This document shows, one piece after another, positions 1 to 9,613 of a stretch of 43,426 nt of DNA. Under the pieces are notes generated by a model that saw only the letters and a program-made list of their open reading frames with translations, was not told where the DNA came from and made no database searches. Source of the stretch: an uncultured Marinomonas sp. (GTDB lineage: Bacteria; Pseudomonadota; Gammaproteobacteria; Pseudomonadales; Marinomonadaceae); NCBI GenBank assembly GCA_938009755.1, contig CALLIL010000045.1, positions 1-43,426 of the forward strand, read 5' to 3'. A program made the position numbers and the translations under genes. Each line of letters opens with the position of its first letter. Position 1 is the stretch's first letter.

Positions 1-163
1 CTAAAATAAGCAGCCCAATGAATCCATCACGCAGTACGATTTGAGATTGACGCTTTTGTGCCACGCCTTTCATCACTGAAAGTAAAACAGGAATATTACC
101 AAACGGATCAATGACAAAAAGGAAAAGTAAGGTGGCAGAAAGAATAGAGAATTCATTAGTCAT
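1..163 (-). CDS. MarC/YhgN-family integral membrane protein (N-terminal part only)
   Basis: The first 54 codons of a minus-strand gene are visible; the rest runs off the left edge. The translation begins MTNEFSILSATLLFLFVIDP and continues with FGNIPVLLSVMKG. The 'IDPFGNIPVLLS' stretch in the first transmembrane segment is typical of the MarC/YhgN (UPF0056) family of six-helix inner-membrane proteins, whose substrate is not established. The ATG is at 161-163. The gene lies downstream of uup on the same strand but is separated from it by a terminator-like hairpin, so it probably has its own promoter. The family call rests on a short fragment, and a specific gene name is not justified. Confidence 0.7.
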   Translation of the reverse strand, partial: MTNEFSILSATLLFLFVIDPFGNIPVLLSVMKGVAQKRQSQIVLRDGFIGLLIL

Positions 164-192
164 GCGTTTAAATCCATTTTATTAATCAATAA

Positions 193-238
193 AAAACACC
201 CTATTCAACATTAAAGCCCTCATCGAATAAGGTGTTTT
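193..238 (-). terminator. Rho-independent terminator after uup
   Basis: An inverted repeat pairs AAAACACC-TATTC with GAATA-GGTGTTTT, with one mismatch. Read on the minus strand it is followed by a run of T. It sits about 65 bases past the uup stop codon and before the MarC-family gene. Confidence 0.7.
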
Positions 239-302
239 CATTACCTCAAGCTGTTTGCCTATAAAAAGGCATTCAAGCTTGTATTAGCAAGTTCGTTTCA
301 GG

Positions 303-2219
303 TTAGTTATTTTGCATTTCTTCAAGTTCTAACCAGCGCTCCATTAGCCCTTCTAACTCTTCCTCTTTGTGAGTCAATTTAGCCAATGTTTTTTGCACCT
401 TCTCAGCGTCACCTGTATAGAAATCAGCTGCACCAGTGATGTCATGAAGCTCAGCTATTTCACCTTCTAATTTTGCAATAGCCTCTGGCATGGTTTCAAA
501 TTCACGCTGTAGCTTATAGCTCAGTTTCGCTTTTGGCTTCGCAATAACGTCAGCTTCTTTCTTGACGGCTTTGGCTTTGTTTTTTTCTTTTTTTGTGGGT
601 TCGTCATTGGTTTGAGACGTTGACTCGGCTGGAAATTGGCCACCTTGGCGAATCCAATCTTTATAGCCACCAACGTATTCTTTTACCTTTCCTTCACCTT
701 CAAAAGCAATCACACTGGTCACTACGTTATCAAGGAAAGAACGGTCATGACTCACCAACAACAAGGTACCGTCGTAGTTCATCAACAACTCTTCTAGCAA
801 TTCAAGCGTTTCCACGTCCAAGTCATTTGTTGGCTCATCCATAACTAATAAGTTCGCTGGCTTGGTAAAAAGCTTAGCCAGAAGCACTCGGTTACGTTCA
901 CCACCAGACAAGGCTTTAATCGGTGTGCGAGCACGCTCAGGCGGAAACAGGAAATCACCAAGATAGCCAATAACGTGCTTATTCTGGCCGTTGATTTCTA
1001 TGACATCTTTGCCTTCACCCACGTTTTCCGCCACGGTTTGCTCAGGATCAAGCTGCTCGCGCAATTGATCAAAGTACGCCACATTCAGTTTTGTCCCTTG
1101 ACGCACTTCACCAGATTCTGGCTCTAGGTCGCCTAACAGAATTTTTAAGAAGGTACTTTTACCACAACCATTTGGGCCGATAAGACCAATGCGATCACCG
1201 CGATTCACTATAAAGTCCATCGGTTGCAAGATCACTTTGTCTTCAAAGGAGTGACTGACTTGCGTGAACTCTGCCACCAATTTGCCGGATTTTTCTTTGG
1301 TTTCAATCGTCATTTTCGCATTGCCTTGGCGATTGATACGTTCAGAGCGCTCTACTCGCAAGGCTTCTAAGGCTCTCACACGACCTTCATTACGAGTACG
1401 TCGCGCTTTGATCCCTTGGCGAATCCACACTTCTTCTTCCGCCAGTCGTTTATCAAACAAAGCGTTCGCTCGTTCCTCTTCTTCCAACATTTTTTCTTTG
1501 AAGACAAGAAACTCATGAATGCTGCCGCTAAAAGAGATCAAATTACCGCGATCAAGCTCAATAATACGATTAGCCAGTTTTTCTAGAAAGCGGCGGTCAT
1601 GGGTAATAAAAAGGATCAATCCACGGAACTGCTGAAGCTGCTGCTCCATCCATTCAATAGTTGGCACATCCAAATGGTTAGTCGGTTCATCAAGAAGTAA
1701 CACATCGGGGTTGGAGATTAAGGCTTGCGCAAGGATAACGCGTCGACGCCAACCACCGGATAATTCTGACATGAGTTTGTCAGCAGGAAGCTTTAAGCGC
1801 TGAATCATATGATTGACGCGCTGCTCAAGGTCCCAGCCTTGTATCTTGTCTAATTCAGATTGTATGTCACCCAATTCATTTGAGTGATCGTTTTCAAAGT
1901 CTTCCAACAGTTTGAAATAACGTGTCATTAAAACATGCGCGTCACCAGCCCCTTCACTGACCACTTCTCGAACTGTTTTTTCATTGGCATCTGGCAATTC
2001 TTGAGGAAGTTGAGCCAACTTCATGCCACCTTCAAGACGGACAACGCCTTCGTCTGGGACTTGCTCACCAGAAATCACTTTCAGTAATGTAGATTTACCC
2101 GCGCCGTTACGACCGATAATCGCCACGCGCTCGCCCGCTTCTGCAGCAAAGCTAATTTTTGACAATAGTGGGTTGTGACCGAAAGCAACGCTGATTTGTT
2201 CTAATGACAGTAGACTCAT
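303..2219 (-). CDS. uup: ABC-F ATPase Uup
   Basis: This is a 638-residue soluble protein with two ABC ATPase domains and no membrane segments, the ABC-F layout. The first Walker A (GRNGAGKST) is near residue 37 and its LSGG signature is near residue 153. The second Walker A (GPNGCGKST) is near residue 350, followed by another LSGGE signature. The linker between the domains is rich in Arg and Glu. After a Lys/Glu-rich stretch, the last ~80 residues form a predicted coiled coil, which is the feature that separates Uup from EttA. Uup-type proteins act on ribosomes or branched DNA and affect transposon precise excision in E. coli. The length matches E. coli Uup (635). The gene is divergent from the RND efflux operon and ends at its own terminator. 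Confidence 0.92.
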   Translation of the reverse strand: MSLLSLEQISVAFGHNPLLSKISFAAEAGERVAIIGRNGAGKSTLLKVISGEQVPDEGVVRLEGGMKLAQLPQELPDANEKTVREVVSEGAGDAHVLMTRYFKLLEDFENDHSNELGDIQSELDKIQGWDLEQRVNHMIQRLKLPADKLMSELSGGWRRRVILAQALISNPDVLLLDEPTNHLDVPTIEWMEQQLQQFRGLILFITHDRRFLEKLANRIIELDRGNLISFSGSIHEFLVFKEKMLEEEERANALFDKRLAEEEVWIRQGIKARRTRNEGRVRALEALRVERSERINRQGNAKMTIETKEKSGKLVAEFTQVSHSFEDKVILQPMDFIVNRGDRIGLIGPNGCGKSTFLKILLGDLEPESGEVRQGTKLNVAYFDQLREQLDPEQTVAENVGEGKDVIEINGQNKHVIGYLGDFLFPPERARTPIKALSGGERNRVLLAKLFTKPANLLVMDEPTNDLDVETLELLEELLMNYDGTLLLVSHDRSFLDNVVTSVIAFEGEGKVKEYVGGYKDWIRQGGQFPAESTSQTNDEPTKKEKNKAKAVKKEADVIAKPKAKLSYKLQREFETMPEAIAKLEGEIAELHDITGAADFYTGDAEKVQKTLAKLTHKEEELEGLMERWLELEEMQNN

Positions 2220-2480
2220 AACTATCCATATAAATGTTAAATTTTTGTGGCGCTATAGTACCACTCTTCTATGAGAAGGTTTATCAAATAAATAGCAAAA
2301 CACCGCCCATAAAAGCCAAAAAAAACTACTTATGATTATTTTTATATGAACTTTTTAGTATTCATGAACGTATTACAAACAACCTCGTTCTAACTGAGCA
2401 TTTTTTATGATGCAGCGGTATTATTTATGAATATACTAGGTTTCACATAAAGACAATAAGCGTAATCTGTGGAGTATTTG

Positions 2481-3578
2481 ATGGATTTAAAAACAAAAGT
2501 AGGACCAATCATTGCGACCGTTATCACGGTTATTTTGGTGATTTGGATGTTTGTTGGCGGAAATGGCATTACCGTGAGTCCGGATACAACAGAAAGAGAA
2601 CAACAAGACAATATAAGCGCGACACAAACATTGGAAGACAAGCTCGCCTACCCTGTTCAAGCCAAAACGTTAACGCCAAAGAATATTGAAATACATTTGC
2701 CTTTGAGCGGCAAAACCGTAGCAAACGATTCTTTACAGCTTATTAATAGCTATGCAGGGCGCGTCATTGAATTGCCTATCGAAAAAGGCGATTTTGTTAA
2801 AAAAGGTCGCTCAATTTTAAAAATCGACACACGCACATTGAATAATCAACTTCAACAAGCAAGGCTTTTAGTAAAGCAAAGAGCATTGGAGTTAGATGGC
2901 ATCAAGAAGTTGGCGGCCGAAAATTATTCCTCACAGGTTAATTTGGCTCAAGCAGAAACAGAATTAGCGTCCGCTAAGGCGTCTGAAAGTGCATTATTAG
3001 TCGATTTAGAAAATGCCAATTTAACCGCTCCATTCTCCGGTATTTTAAATACGCTCGATGTACAAGAAGGACAAGTATTATCGGCTGGCGCAACGGTCGG
3101 AACATTGGTGTCCGTTAACCCAATCAAAGTCAGCGTCAACATACCTCAAAATAAAATCCAACAGATTACGTTAGGCACACAAGGCAACATTCGCCTCGAA
3201 TCTGGCTATCAAGCGCAAGGGTTCGTATCTTATATCAGCACAACAGCCAATGAATCTAGCCGCACAATTACCGTGGAAATGAAGGTGGAAAACCCCGACA
3301 ACATTATTCCTGCGGGCTTAACAGCAGCAGTTGATTTTATCTTGACGGAAACAAAAGCCCACGCCTTCTCTCCCGCTTTATTAGCGTTAGACGACTCTGG
3401 TCGCACGGCGGTTAAAATCATCGATATTGATAATAAAGTGGTAATCAAAACGGTCGAGGTGATTAAATCTGAAAGAGATCAGGTTTGGGTCAAAGGCCTT
3501 CCAGATAATGTGAACATTATTACTGTTGGACAAGGTTTTGTGTCTGCTGGTGACCAAGTTCAAGCCCATTATCAATAA
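2481..3578 (+). CDS. RND efflux periplasmic adaptor (membrane fusion protein)
   Basis: This is a 365-residue HlyD/AcrA-type adaptor that would link an inner-membrane RND pump to an outer-membrane channel. One N-terminal transmembrane anchor (VGPIIATVITVILVIWMFVG) occupies residues ~7-28. It is followed by a lipoyl-like half (GRVIELPIEKGDFVKKGRSI), a helical hairpin rich in Gln, Ala and Leu, and the second lipoyl half (LTAPFSGILNTLDVQEGQVL), then a beta-barrel domain. No lipobox Cys is present, so it is anchored by the helix. The ATG at 2481 is preferred over an upstream GTG at 2469 because GGAG lies six bases before it. It ends 11 bases before the pump gene, so the two are co-transcribed. The substrate cannot be read from sequence. 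Confidence 0.88.
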   Translation: MDLKTKVGPIIATVITVILVIWMFVGGNGITVSPDTTEREQQDNISATQTLEDKLAYPVQAKTLTPKNIEIHLPLSGKTVANDSLQLINSYAGRVIELPIEKGDFVKKGRSILKIDTRTLNNQLQQARLLVKQRALELDGIKKLAAENYSSQVNLAQAETELASAKASESALLVDLENANLTAPFSGILNTLDVQEGQVLSAGATVGTLVSVNPIKVSVNIPQNKIQQITLGTQGNIRLESGYQAQGFVSYISTTANESSRTITVEMKVENPDNIIPAGLTAAVDFILTETKAHAFSPALLALDDSGRTAVKIIDIDNKVVIKTVEVIKSERDQVWVKGLPDNVNIITVGQGFVSAGDQVQAHYQ

Positions 3579-3589
3579 GGAGGTTTACC

Positions 3590-6500
3590 GTGCAAACATT
3601 GATTGATGCGGCATTAGCCCGCTCAAGAACCGTCATGATGTTCTTCTTTTTGATTCTCATTATGGGCATTGTGTCTTATATGACGATCGCGAAAGAAAGT
3701 GACCCTGATATTACTATTCCTTTGGCCTATGTTTCTGTCACCTTAGATGGCATATCCCCTGAAGATGCCGACAGTTTATTGGTTCATCCGTTAGAGAAAG
3801 AGCTAAAATCACTCGAAGGCTTAAAAGAGATCAGTTCAACGGCCTCTGAAAGTCATGCATCCATTATTCTTGAGTTTGAATCTGGCGTCGATATAGATCA
3901 AGCGATCATTGATGCGAAAGACAAAGTGGACAGAGCAAAAAGTGAATTGCCAGCGGACGCCGATGAGCCAACTGTTACTGAAATTAATCTATCTACTTTC
4001 CCTGTTCTGCGCGTTAACTTATCAGGCAATGTGGACTTTGCGACCTTAAGCCGAACGGCAAAGAACCTTCAAGACGCTATTGAAGGCATTGATGGTGTAT
4101 TGGAAGCAAATATCAGTGGTGACCGCGATCAACAGGCGCAAATCATCATTCGCCCAGAGCAGCTCGAATCCTATAACCTATCTCTCGCAGAAGTGGCGAA
4201 CTTTGTTACCAATAACAACCAGCTCGTCGCGGCAGGCAACCTAGACACAGGCGCAGGCAGATTTTCCCTTAAAGTCCCAGGGTTACTTAAAACCAAAGAA
4301 GACATTTTAAATCTACCGATCAAGGCGGATGGTGAACAAGTAGTTCTCATGAGAGACATCGCCACTGGAGAGTTAACCTTTGAAGACCCAAATAGTTACG
4401 CGCGAGTCGAAGGGAAACGCAGTATTTCATTGGCTGTCTCTAAACGTGTTGGCGCCAACATTATTGAAACCATTGACGCGGTAAAAGCCGTTGTTGAAGC
4501 AGACAGTCAACAATGGCAAAACGGCGTTGAATACAACTTAACCGGCGATAAATCAACCAACATCGAAACGTCGTTAAACGATTTGTTTAATAACGTTTTA
4601 GCTGCAACCTTACTGGTTATGATTGTCATAGTATGGGCTTTGGGGGCTCGCAGTGCATTACTGGTTGGATTAGCGATTCCTGGCGCTTTCCTATCAGGTA
4701 TTCTCATCCTCGACTTACAAGGCCACACAATTAATATGGTGGTGTTATTCGCGCTTATTTTAAGTGTTGGAATGCTGGTTGATGGCGCGATCGTTGTCAC
4801 AGAATACGCTGACAGAAAGTTGGCCGAAGGCGCTTCTAAACGCCAAGCTTACAGTGAAGCAGCAAAACGTATGGCGTGGCCTATCACAGCATCAACAGCA
4901 ACCACTCTAGCTGTATTCATGCCACTTTTATTCTGGCCGGACATTGTTGGCGAATTTATGCGTTATATGCCAATCACTATCATTGCGACGCTTTCTTCCT
5001 CTTTGGTGATGGCGTTGATTGTGTTACCAACCATTGGCTCTATCATCGGTAAAAAAGGCGCTTACAGTCCAAAAACCATGCACGCATTACAAATCACAGA
5101 AAACGGTGACTTAAGAGAGCTTTCAGGATTGACAGGCTTATATGGCAGAGCACTTACTTGGCTTGTTCAACGCCCTACTTGGGTATTGATGTTTACCATC
5201 GCATTGCTTATTAGTGTGTTTATGATTTACGGAAAATTCGGTAAAGGCGTTGAATTTTTTCCAAATATTGAACCTGAATCTGCCAATTTGGACATTCGTG
5301 CTCGTGGCGACTTATCTCTTGATGAAAAAGACGATTTAGTCAAACAAGTTGAGCAGTTAATTATTGGGATGTCAGAAATAAAAAGTATTGTCACCACGTC
5401 TTATGCAACGCCTGGTGACAGCAGTGCCGCTGACAGTATTGGCCTCATTAGCTTAGAGTTTACCGATTGGTATACACGAGAGCCGGCCAGCCTCATTTTG
5501 GATCGCATTAGAGCCAAAACGAAGCAAATTTCTGGCATTGAAGTAAATGCAGAAAAAGAACAAGGCGGCCCACAATCCGGCGCTGATATTCAATTGCAAT
5601 TGACGTCAAACTATTCAGAAGCGTTAAACATTGCGGCAGACGAAATCAGTAAAGAGCTACTTAAAAGAGCCGAGATCGTTACAGTAAGTGACGACCGATC
5701 GCTTCCTGGTATTGAATGGCAAATTGACATTAATCGCTCCGAAGCAAGCCGTTATGGCGTTGATGTTACCAGCCTGGGTAATGTCATAAAGCTAGTGACA
5801 ACCGGCATAACATTAGGTGATTTCTTGCCTGAAGGCGCTGACGACAAAATTGATATCGTACTTCGTTATCCTGTCAATCAACGCAACTTAGAACAACTTG
5901 ACCAACTTCAGATTCCGACCAATCAAGGCAGTATTCCTGCCAGTAACTTTATTACTCGTTACGCTGCGCCAAAGCAAGGTGTTATCAATCGTACGGATGG
6001 CAAAAAAGCCATTCAAATTGATGCCGATGTAGAAGATGGTTTGGTGGTAGATGAAGTTATCAAAGCCATTAAAACTCAGTTAGATGCGGCGAACATTGAT
6101 AATTCTGTCAGCTATGAGTTCCGAGGCAATACTGAAGAACAGCAAAAATCGGTGATGTTCTTAATGAAAGCCTTTGGCGTTGCGTTCTTCATTATGGCGA
6201 TTATTTTGGTCACTCAATTTAATAACTTCTTCCAGTGTTTATTAATTTTAAGCGCGGTTATTTTTTCGACCATGGGCGTATTCATTGGCCTTATGATGAA
6301 AGGACAACCTTTTGGCGTCGTCATGAGCGGCGTTGGCGTGATTGCTTTAGCGGGAATTGTGGTCAATAACAATATCGTTTTGATTGATACGTTTAACAGC
6401 TTACGTCAACAAGGCATGCTAGTGCATGAAGCTGCTATCCGAACAGGCGTTCAACGTTTACGCCCTGTTATGCTCACCACGATTACGACCATTCTTGGTT

Positions 6501-6736
6501 TAATACCTATGGTGTTTCAGCTTAATATTGATTTGATTCATCAAACGTTAAGCGTTGGCGCACCTTCTGCGCAATGGTGGACTCAGCTATCTACAGCCAT
6601 TGCTGGTGGCTTAACTTTTGCCACACCGCTTACACTGATTTTAACCCCTTGTTTATTGGTGTTAGGTTATCGTCGTAAAGAAAGAAAACAATTGGAGGTG
6701 TTAGAAGCTCAAAGCAATACGGCGGAAAATGCGTAA
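3590..6736 (+). CDS. RND-family efflux pump, inner-membrane permease
   Basis: This is a 1048-residue AcrB-like permease, the usual length for the HAE1 branch. It has one transmembrane helix at the N-terminus, a large periplasmic porter domain, a central membrane bundle (about residues 335-545), a second porter domain and a C-terminal bundle. Proton exchange in AcrB uses two adjacent Asp in TM4. Here the motif is GMLVDGAIVV near residue 395-405, with one Asp and a Gly, and the TM10 Lys position reads Asn (VVNNNIVLID). These differences are common in AcrB-distant subfamilies and suggest modified proton-relay chemistry, not a dead protein. The start is GTG with a GGAGG six bases upstream. It forms an operon with the adaptor; no outer-membrane factor gene is present, so a TolC-type protein from elsewhere is likely used. 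Confidence 0.9.
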   Translation: MQTLIDAALARSRTVMMFFFLILIMGIVSYMTIAKESDPDITIPLAYVSVTLDGISPEDADSLLVHPLEKELKSLEGLKEISSTASESHASIILEFESGVDIDQAIIDAKDKVDRAKSELPADADEPTVTEINLSTFPVLRVNLSGNVDFATLSRTAKNLQDAIEGIDGVLEANISGDRDQQAQIIIRPEQLESYNLSLAEVANFVTNNNQLVAAGNLDTGAGRFSLKVPGLLKTKEDILNLPIKADGEQVVLMRDIATGELTFEDPNSYARVEGKRSISLAVSKRVGANIIETIDAVKAVVEADSQQWQNGVEYNLTGDKSTNIETSLNDLFNNVLAATLLVMIVIVWALGARSALLVGLAIPGAFLSGILILDLQGHTINMVVLFALILSVGMLVDGAIVVTEYADRKLAEGASKRQAYSEAAKRMAWPITASTATTLAVFMPLLFWPDIVGEFMRYMPITIIATLSSSLVMALIVLPTIGSIIGKKGAYSPKTMHALQITENGDLRELSGLTGLYGRALTWLVQRPTWVLMFTIALLISVFMIYGKFGKGVEFFPNIEPESANLDIRARGDLSLDEKDDLVKQVEQLIIGMSEIKSIVTTSYATPGDSSAADSIGLISLEFTDWYTREPASLILDRIRAKTKQISGIEVNAEKEQGGPQSGADIQLQLTSNYSEALNIAADEISKELLKRAEIVTVSDDRSLPGIEWQIDINRSEASRYGVDVTSLGNVIKLVTTGITLGDFLPEGADDKIDIVLRYPVNQRNLEQLDQLQIPTNQGSIPASNFITRYAAPKQGVINRTDGKKAIQIDADVEDGLVVDEVIKAIKTQLDAANIDNSVSYEFRGNTEEQQKSVMFLMKAFGVAFFIMAIILVTQFNNFFQCLLILSAVIFSTMGVFIGLMMKGQPFGVVMSGVGVIALAGIVVNNNIVLIDTFNSLRQQGMLVHEAAIRTGVQRLRPVMLTTITTILGLIPMVFQLNIDLIHQTLSVGAPSAQWWTQLSTAIAGGLTFATPLTLILTPCLLVLGYRRKERKQLEVLEAQSNTAENA

Positions 6737-6749
6737 AGGATAAGAGCAC

Positions 6750-6787
6750 AAAAAATGGGTTTAGGTGAACACCTAAACCCATTTTTT
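6750..6787. terminator. Bidirectional terminator between RND pump and purF
   Basis: This is a near-perfect 18-bp inverted repeat (AAAAAATGGGTTTAGGTG and its complement) with a tiny loop and A/T runs at both ends. It lies between two convergent transcription units and can end both. Confidence 0.9.
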
Positions 6788-6819
6788 ATTTGCGAATTAT
6801 TAATAAAATCGCAATAAAC

Positions 6820-8328
6820 TTACATTGGGTGCATCATATCACTTGCCTGCACATCTTCTATTGCAGACTTATTTACATCGTTACGTGAACCTTCAAGACC
6901 TGCCAAATAATTACTGTCTATATTACCCGCAATATATTTCGCATCGAATACAGAAGTATCAAATTCACGAACGTCTGAGTGTTTTTCATCAATACAAGCT
7001 TCAATCAAGTCATCTAAATCTTGGAAAATCAGCTTATCAGCGCCAATAATTTCACAAATTTCATCGACATTACGATTATGAGCAATAAGCTCTTGAGCCG
7101 CTGGCATATCAATACCATATACGTTTGGATAACGTACTTCCGGTGCAGCAGAAGCAATATAGACTTTCTTAGCGCCCGCCTCTCTCGCCATCTCAATGAT
7201 TTCTTTACTGGTAGTGCCACGTACGATGGAGTCATCTACCAACAAAACCGTTTTGTCTTTAAACTCAAAAGGCACAGGGTTCAGTTTTTGGCGAACAGAT
7301 TTTTTACGTACCGCTTGACCCGGCATGATAAAAGTACGGCCAATATAGCGGTTCTTCACAAGACCTTCACGAAATGGGATATTCAGCGCTTGTGCTATCT
7401 GTAAAGCCGCCGTTCGGCTTGTGTCTGGAATCGGTATAACCACATCAATATCGTGATCTTGCCATTCTCTCTGGATTTTTTCAGCCAGCTTTTCGCCCAT
7501 GTTAATACGCGCTTTATACACTGAAATACTGTCGATGACAGTATCAGGACGAGCAAAATACACATATTCAAACAAACAAGGTCGAGCCGCTTTTTTCGGC
7601 GTACATTGGCGCATATGAACCTGATGATTAACATCAAGGAAAATCGCTTCTCCAGGCAAGATATCACGCTCAACTTTAAAGCCAGCTGCATCCAAGGCAA
7701 CGCTTTCAGAAGCAACCATGTATTCAATGCCATTATCCGTTTGACGAGAGCCGTAAATTAATGGGCGAATGCCATCAGGATCGCGAAACGCTAAAATGCC
7801 ATAACCTGTGATCAGTGCAACCACGGCATAACCACCTTCGATACGATTATAAACACGTTCTAACGCATTAAAAATATCTTCAGGTGTAGGCACTAATTTG
7901 CCTTCTTCATGCAGCTCATGCGCGAGCACATTTACCAATACTTCTGAGTCAGACGTTGTATTAACATGTCGTAAATCAGATTCAAAGACTTCACGTTTCA
8001 ATTTTGCCGTATTGGTTAAATTGCCATTGTGTGCGAGGGAAATACCATAAGGAGAGTTCACATAGAAAGGTTGAGCTTCCGCTGAACTTGACGTACCCGC
8101 TGTTGGGTAACGAACATGGCCAATGCCAATATTACCCTGTAGTCGCTTCATATGACGAGTTCGGAACACCTCGCTCACAGGTCCATTGTCTTTGCGTAAA
8201 AATAAACGTCCATTATGGCTTGTGACCATACCCGCAGCATCTTGCCCACGATGCTGAAGAAGTGTTAATGCATCAAATATTGATTGATTAACAACCGACG
8301 TGCCTACGACACCAACGATACCACACAT
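6820..8328 (-). CDS. purF: Amidophosphoribosyltransferase
   Basis: This is the first committed enzyme of purine synthesis, making phosphoribosylamine from PRPP and glutamine. The start was set at the ATG giving MCGIVGVVG, because Cys2 must become the N-terminal nucleophile of the glutaminase domain after Met removal. A GAGG lies nine bases upstream. An in-frame extension of 14 codons further upstream is therefore rejected. The N-terminal Ntn glutaminase domain covers about residues 1-230 ([18 protein letters not shown]). The C-terminal phosphoribosyltransferase domain has the PRPP loop [16 protein letters not shown]. The length, 502 residues, matches the family. It is the last gene of the fimV-purF operon, after cvpA, as in many gammaproteobacteria. 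Confidence 0.96.
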   Translation of the reverse strand: MCGIVGVVGTSVVNQSIFDALTLLQHRGQDAAGMVTSHNGRLFLRKDNGPVSEVFRTRHMKRLQGNIGIGHVRYPTAGTSSSAEAQPFYVNSPYGISLAHNGNLTNTAKLKREVFESDLRHVNTTSDSEVLVNVLAHELHEEGKLVPTPEDIFNALERVYNRIEGGYAVVALITGYGILAFRDPDGIRPLIYGSRQTDNGIEYMVASESVALDAAGFKVERDILPGEAIFLDVNHQVHMRQCTPKKAARPCLFEYVYFARPDTVIDSISVYKARINMGEKLAEKIQREWQDHDIDVVIPIPDTSRTAALQIAQALNIPFREGLVKNRYIGRTFIMPGQAVRKKSVRQKLNPVPFEFKDKTVLLVDDSIVRGTTSKEIIEMAREAGAKKVYIASAAPEVRYPNVYGIDMPAAQELIAHNRNVDEICEIIGADKLIFQDLDDLIEACIDEKHSDVREFDTSVFDAKYIAGNIDSNYLAGLEGSRNDVNKSAIEDVQASDMMHPM

Positions 8329-8407
8329 GTTATAGATCCTCGTGTTGGGGAATTGCGGAAAATACCGCAAACATTCTTCATCTATTTTGCGTTGCTACTG
8401 TGAGCAA

Positions 8408-8923
8408 CTAGTTACCAAGGGCGCGGTCAATGAGAGACGAATCAATAAGATCCGTACTCTTGCCTAACATTTCACGCGTCCAGTCATTCAACTGCCCTAA
8501 TTGCGGGATCAATTGTGATGTTTTCCAAAACTCTGTTTCTTCAATTGCTGGACTCAGACTCAATAATGAGACAAATGCCACAACAATTAACGTACCTCGA
8601 GCAAAACCGAAGAGCATGCCTAATACTCTATCGGTGCTCGACAAACCAGTCACCTGAATCAAAGAACTCAACAAAAAGTTCACTAAAACACCCACAATTA
8701 GGCTAGCAATAAATAAGGATACAAAGGCGACGACGTAACGAATTTGATCATTTTGAACCTGATCAACAAGCAAGACTTGCATTTGATCAGAGAACTTCAC
8801 TGCGACAACAAACGCAACAACCCAGGTTAATAAAGACAGTACTTCTTTGACAAAACCTCGTTTTAAACTTAACAGCGTGGACAAAACCACTACGGCGATA
8901 ATGAGCCAATCGATCGTTGACAT
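8408..8923 (-). CDS. cvpA: CvpA family membrane protein
   Basis: This is a 171-residue protein beginning MSTIDWLIIAVVVLSTLLSL, with four hydrophobic helices spread over the first ~125 residues and a short polar tail. This matches CvpA, named for its need in colicin V production and linked to envelope stress tolerance. Its position directly upstream of purF is the classical cvpA-purF arrangement. The exact biochemical role is unknown in the family. The gap to the SPOR gene is about 90 bases on the same strand. Confidence 0.92.
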   Translation of the reverse strand: MSTIDWLIIAVVVLSTLLSLKRGFVKEVLSLLTWVVAFVVAVKFSDQMQVLLVDQVQNDQIRYVVAFVSLFIASLIVGVLVNFLLSSLIQVTGLSSTDRVLGMLFGFARGTLIVVAFVSLLSLSPAIEETEFWKTSQLIPQLGQLNDWTREMLGKSTDLIDSSLIDRALGN

Positions 8924-9013
8924 TGAAGTGTTGCTCCATGAAGAACGTTAAAAAACGCTGGGGAGTTTAACAGATGAATACGCTATTCAACATACTGTTT
9001 CGTAAAAGCGACG

Positions 9014-9613
9014 CTAATTCACTGAAAATCGGATGACGATGCCAGCGAGATTGAATTTTTTCTTAATATCATCGCGCATTTTTTCGGCCGTTTCACGCTT
9101 AAATTCTGGCCCTACATACACTTTGAATAAAGTGCTTGTTGTTGTGCTATAAGCGTCATAATTGTCTTTTTTCAGCTTCTCAACCAAGCGCGTAGCATTG
9201 TCTCGGCTTTTGAATGTGGCGATTTGCACCGTCCAGCGATCGGCTGTTTTTTCTGGTGCTTTTTGAGTTGATGTTTGCTTAGCGGGTGCGGCAGAAACCG
9301 TTTTTGATTCGGTTTTCTTTTCTACCGATTTAGACTCTGTAACATCAACGTCCTTACCTTTTTTAGGTGTAGGAATCAGAGTGATTTCTTGCGGTGTTTT
9401 TTCTTTGGTAATCGTTTTTTCACCTGAAGCGTTTTTAAGAGGCTGAACAGATTGAATTTTCACAACAGGAAACTCAGGAGGCGTGCTGACCTGAACATCG
9501 ATATCCAGCTCGGCAGGACGCTCTCCATCCAAAATCAACGGCAATACAATGGCAGCGGATAACACCATAATACCGGCACCAATCAATCTGTATGTGATGG
9601 TTTTATCTATCAT
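9014..9613 (-). CDS. SPOR-domain protein (DedD-like)
   Basis: This is a 199-residue membrane-anchored protein. One transmembrane helix is near the N-terminus (IGAGIMVLSAAIVLPLIL, residues ~12-29). It is followed by a long Lys/Thr/Ser-rich periplasmic linker and a C-terminal SPOR domain from about residue 127 (DRWTVQIATFKSRDNATRLV). SPOR domains bind denuded peptidoglycan at the division septum. The position between folC and cvpA is that of dedD in enteric bacteria, so a DedD role in cell division is likely. The start overlaps the folC stop by four bases (ATGA type), pointing to translational coupling. Confidence 0.88.
   Translation of the reverse strand: MIDKTITYRLIGAGIMVLSAAIVLPLILDGERPAELDIDVQVSTPPEFPVVKIQSVQPLKNASGEKTITKEKTPQEITLIPTPKKGKDVDVTESKSVEKKTESKTVSAAPAKQTSTQKAPEKTADRWTVQIATFKSRDNATRLVEKLKKDNYDAYSTTTSTLFKVYVGPEFKRETAEKMRDDIKKKFNLAGIVIRFSVN

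Noticed and set aside
8329-8370. 14-codon in-frame extension of purF
   Set aside because: PurF needs Cys directly after the initiator Met; the extension would bury it.
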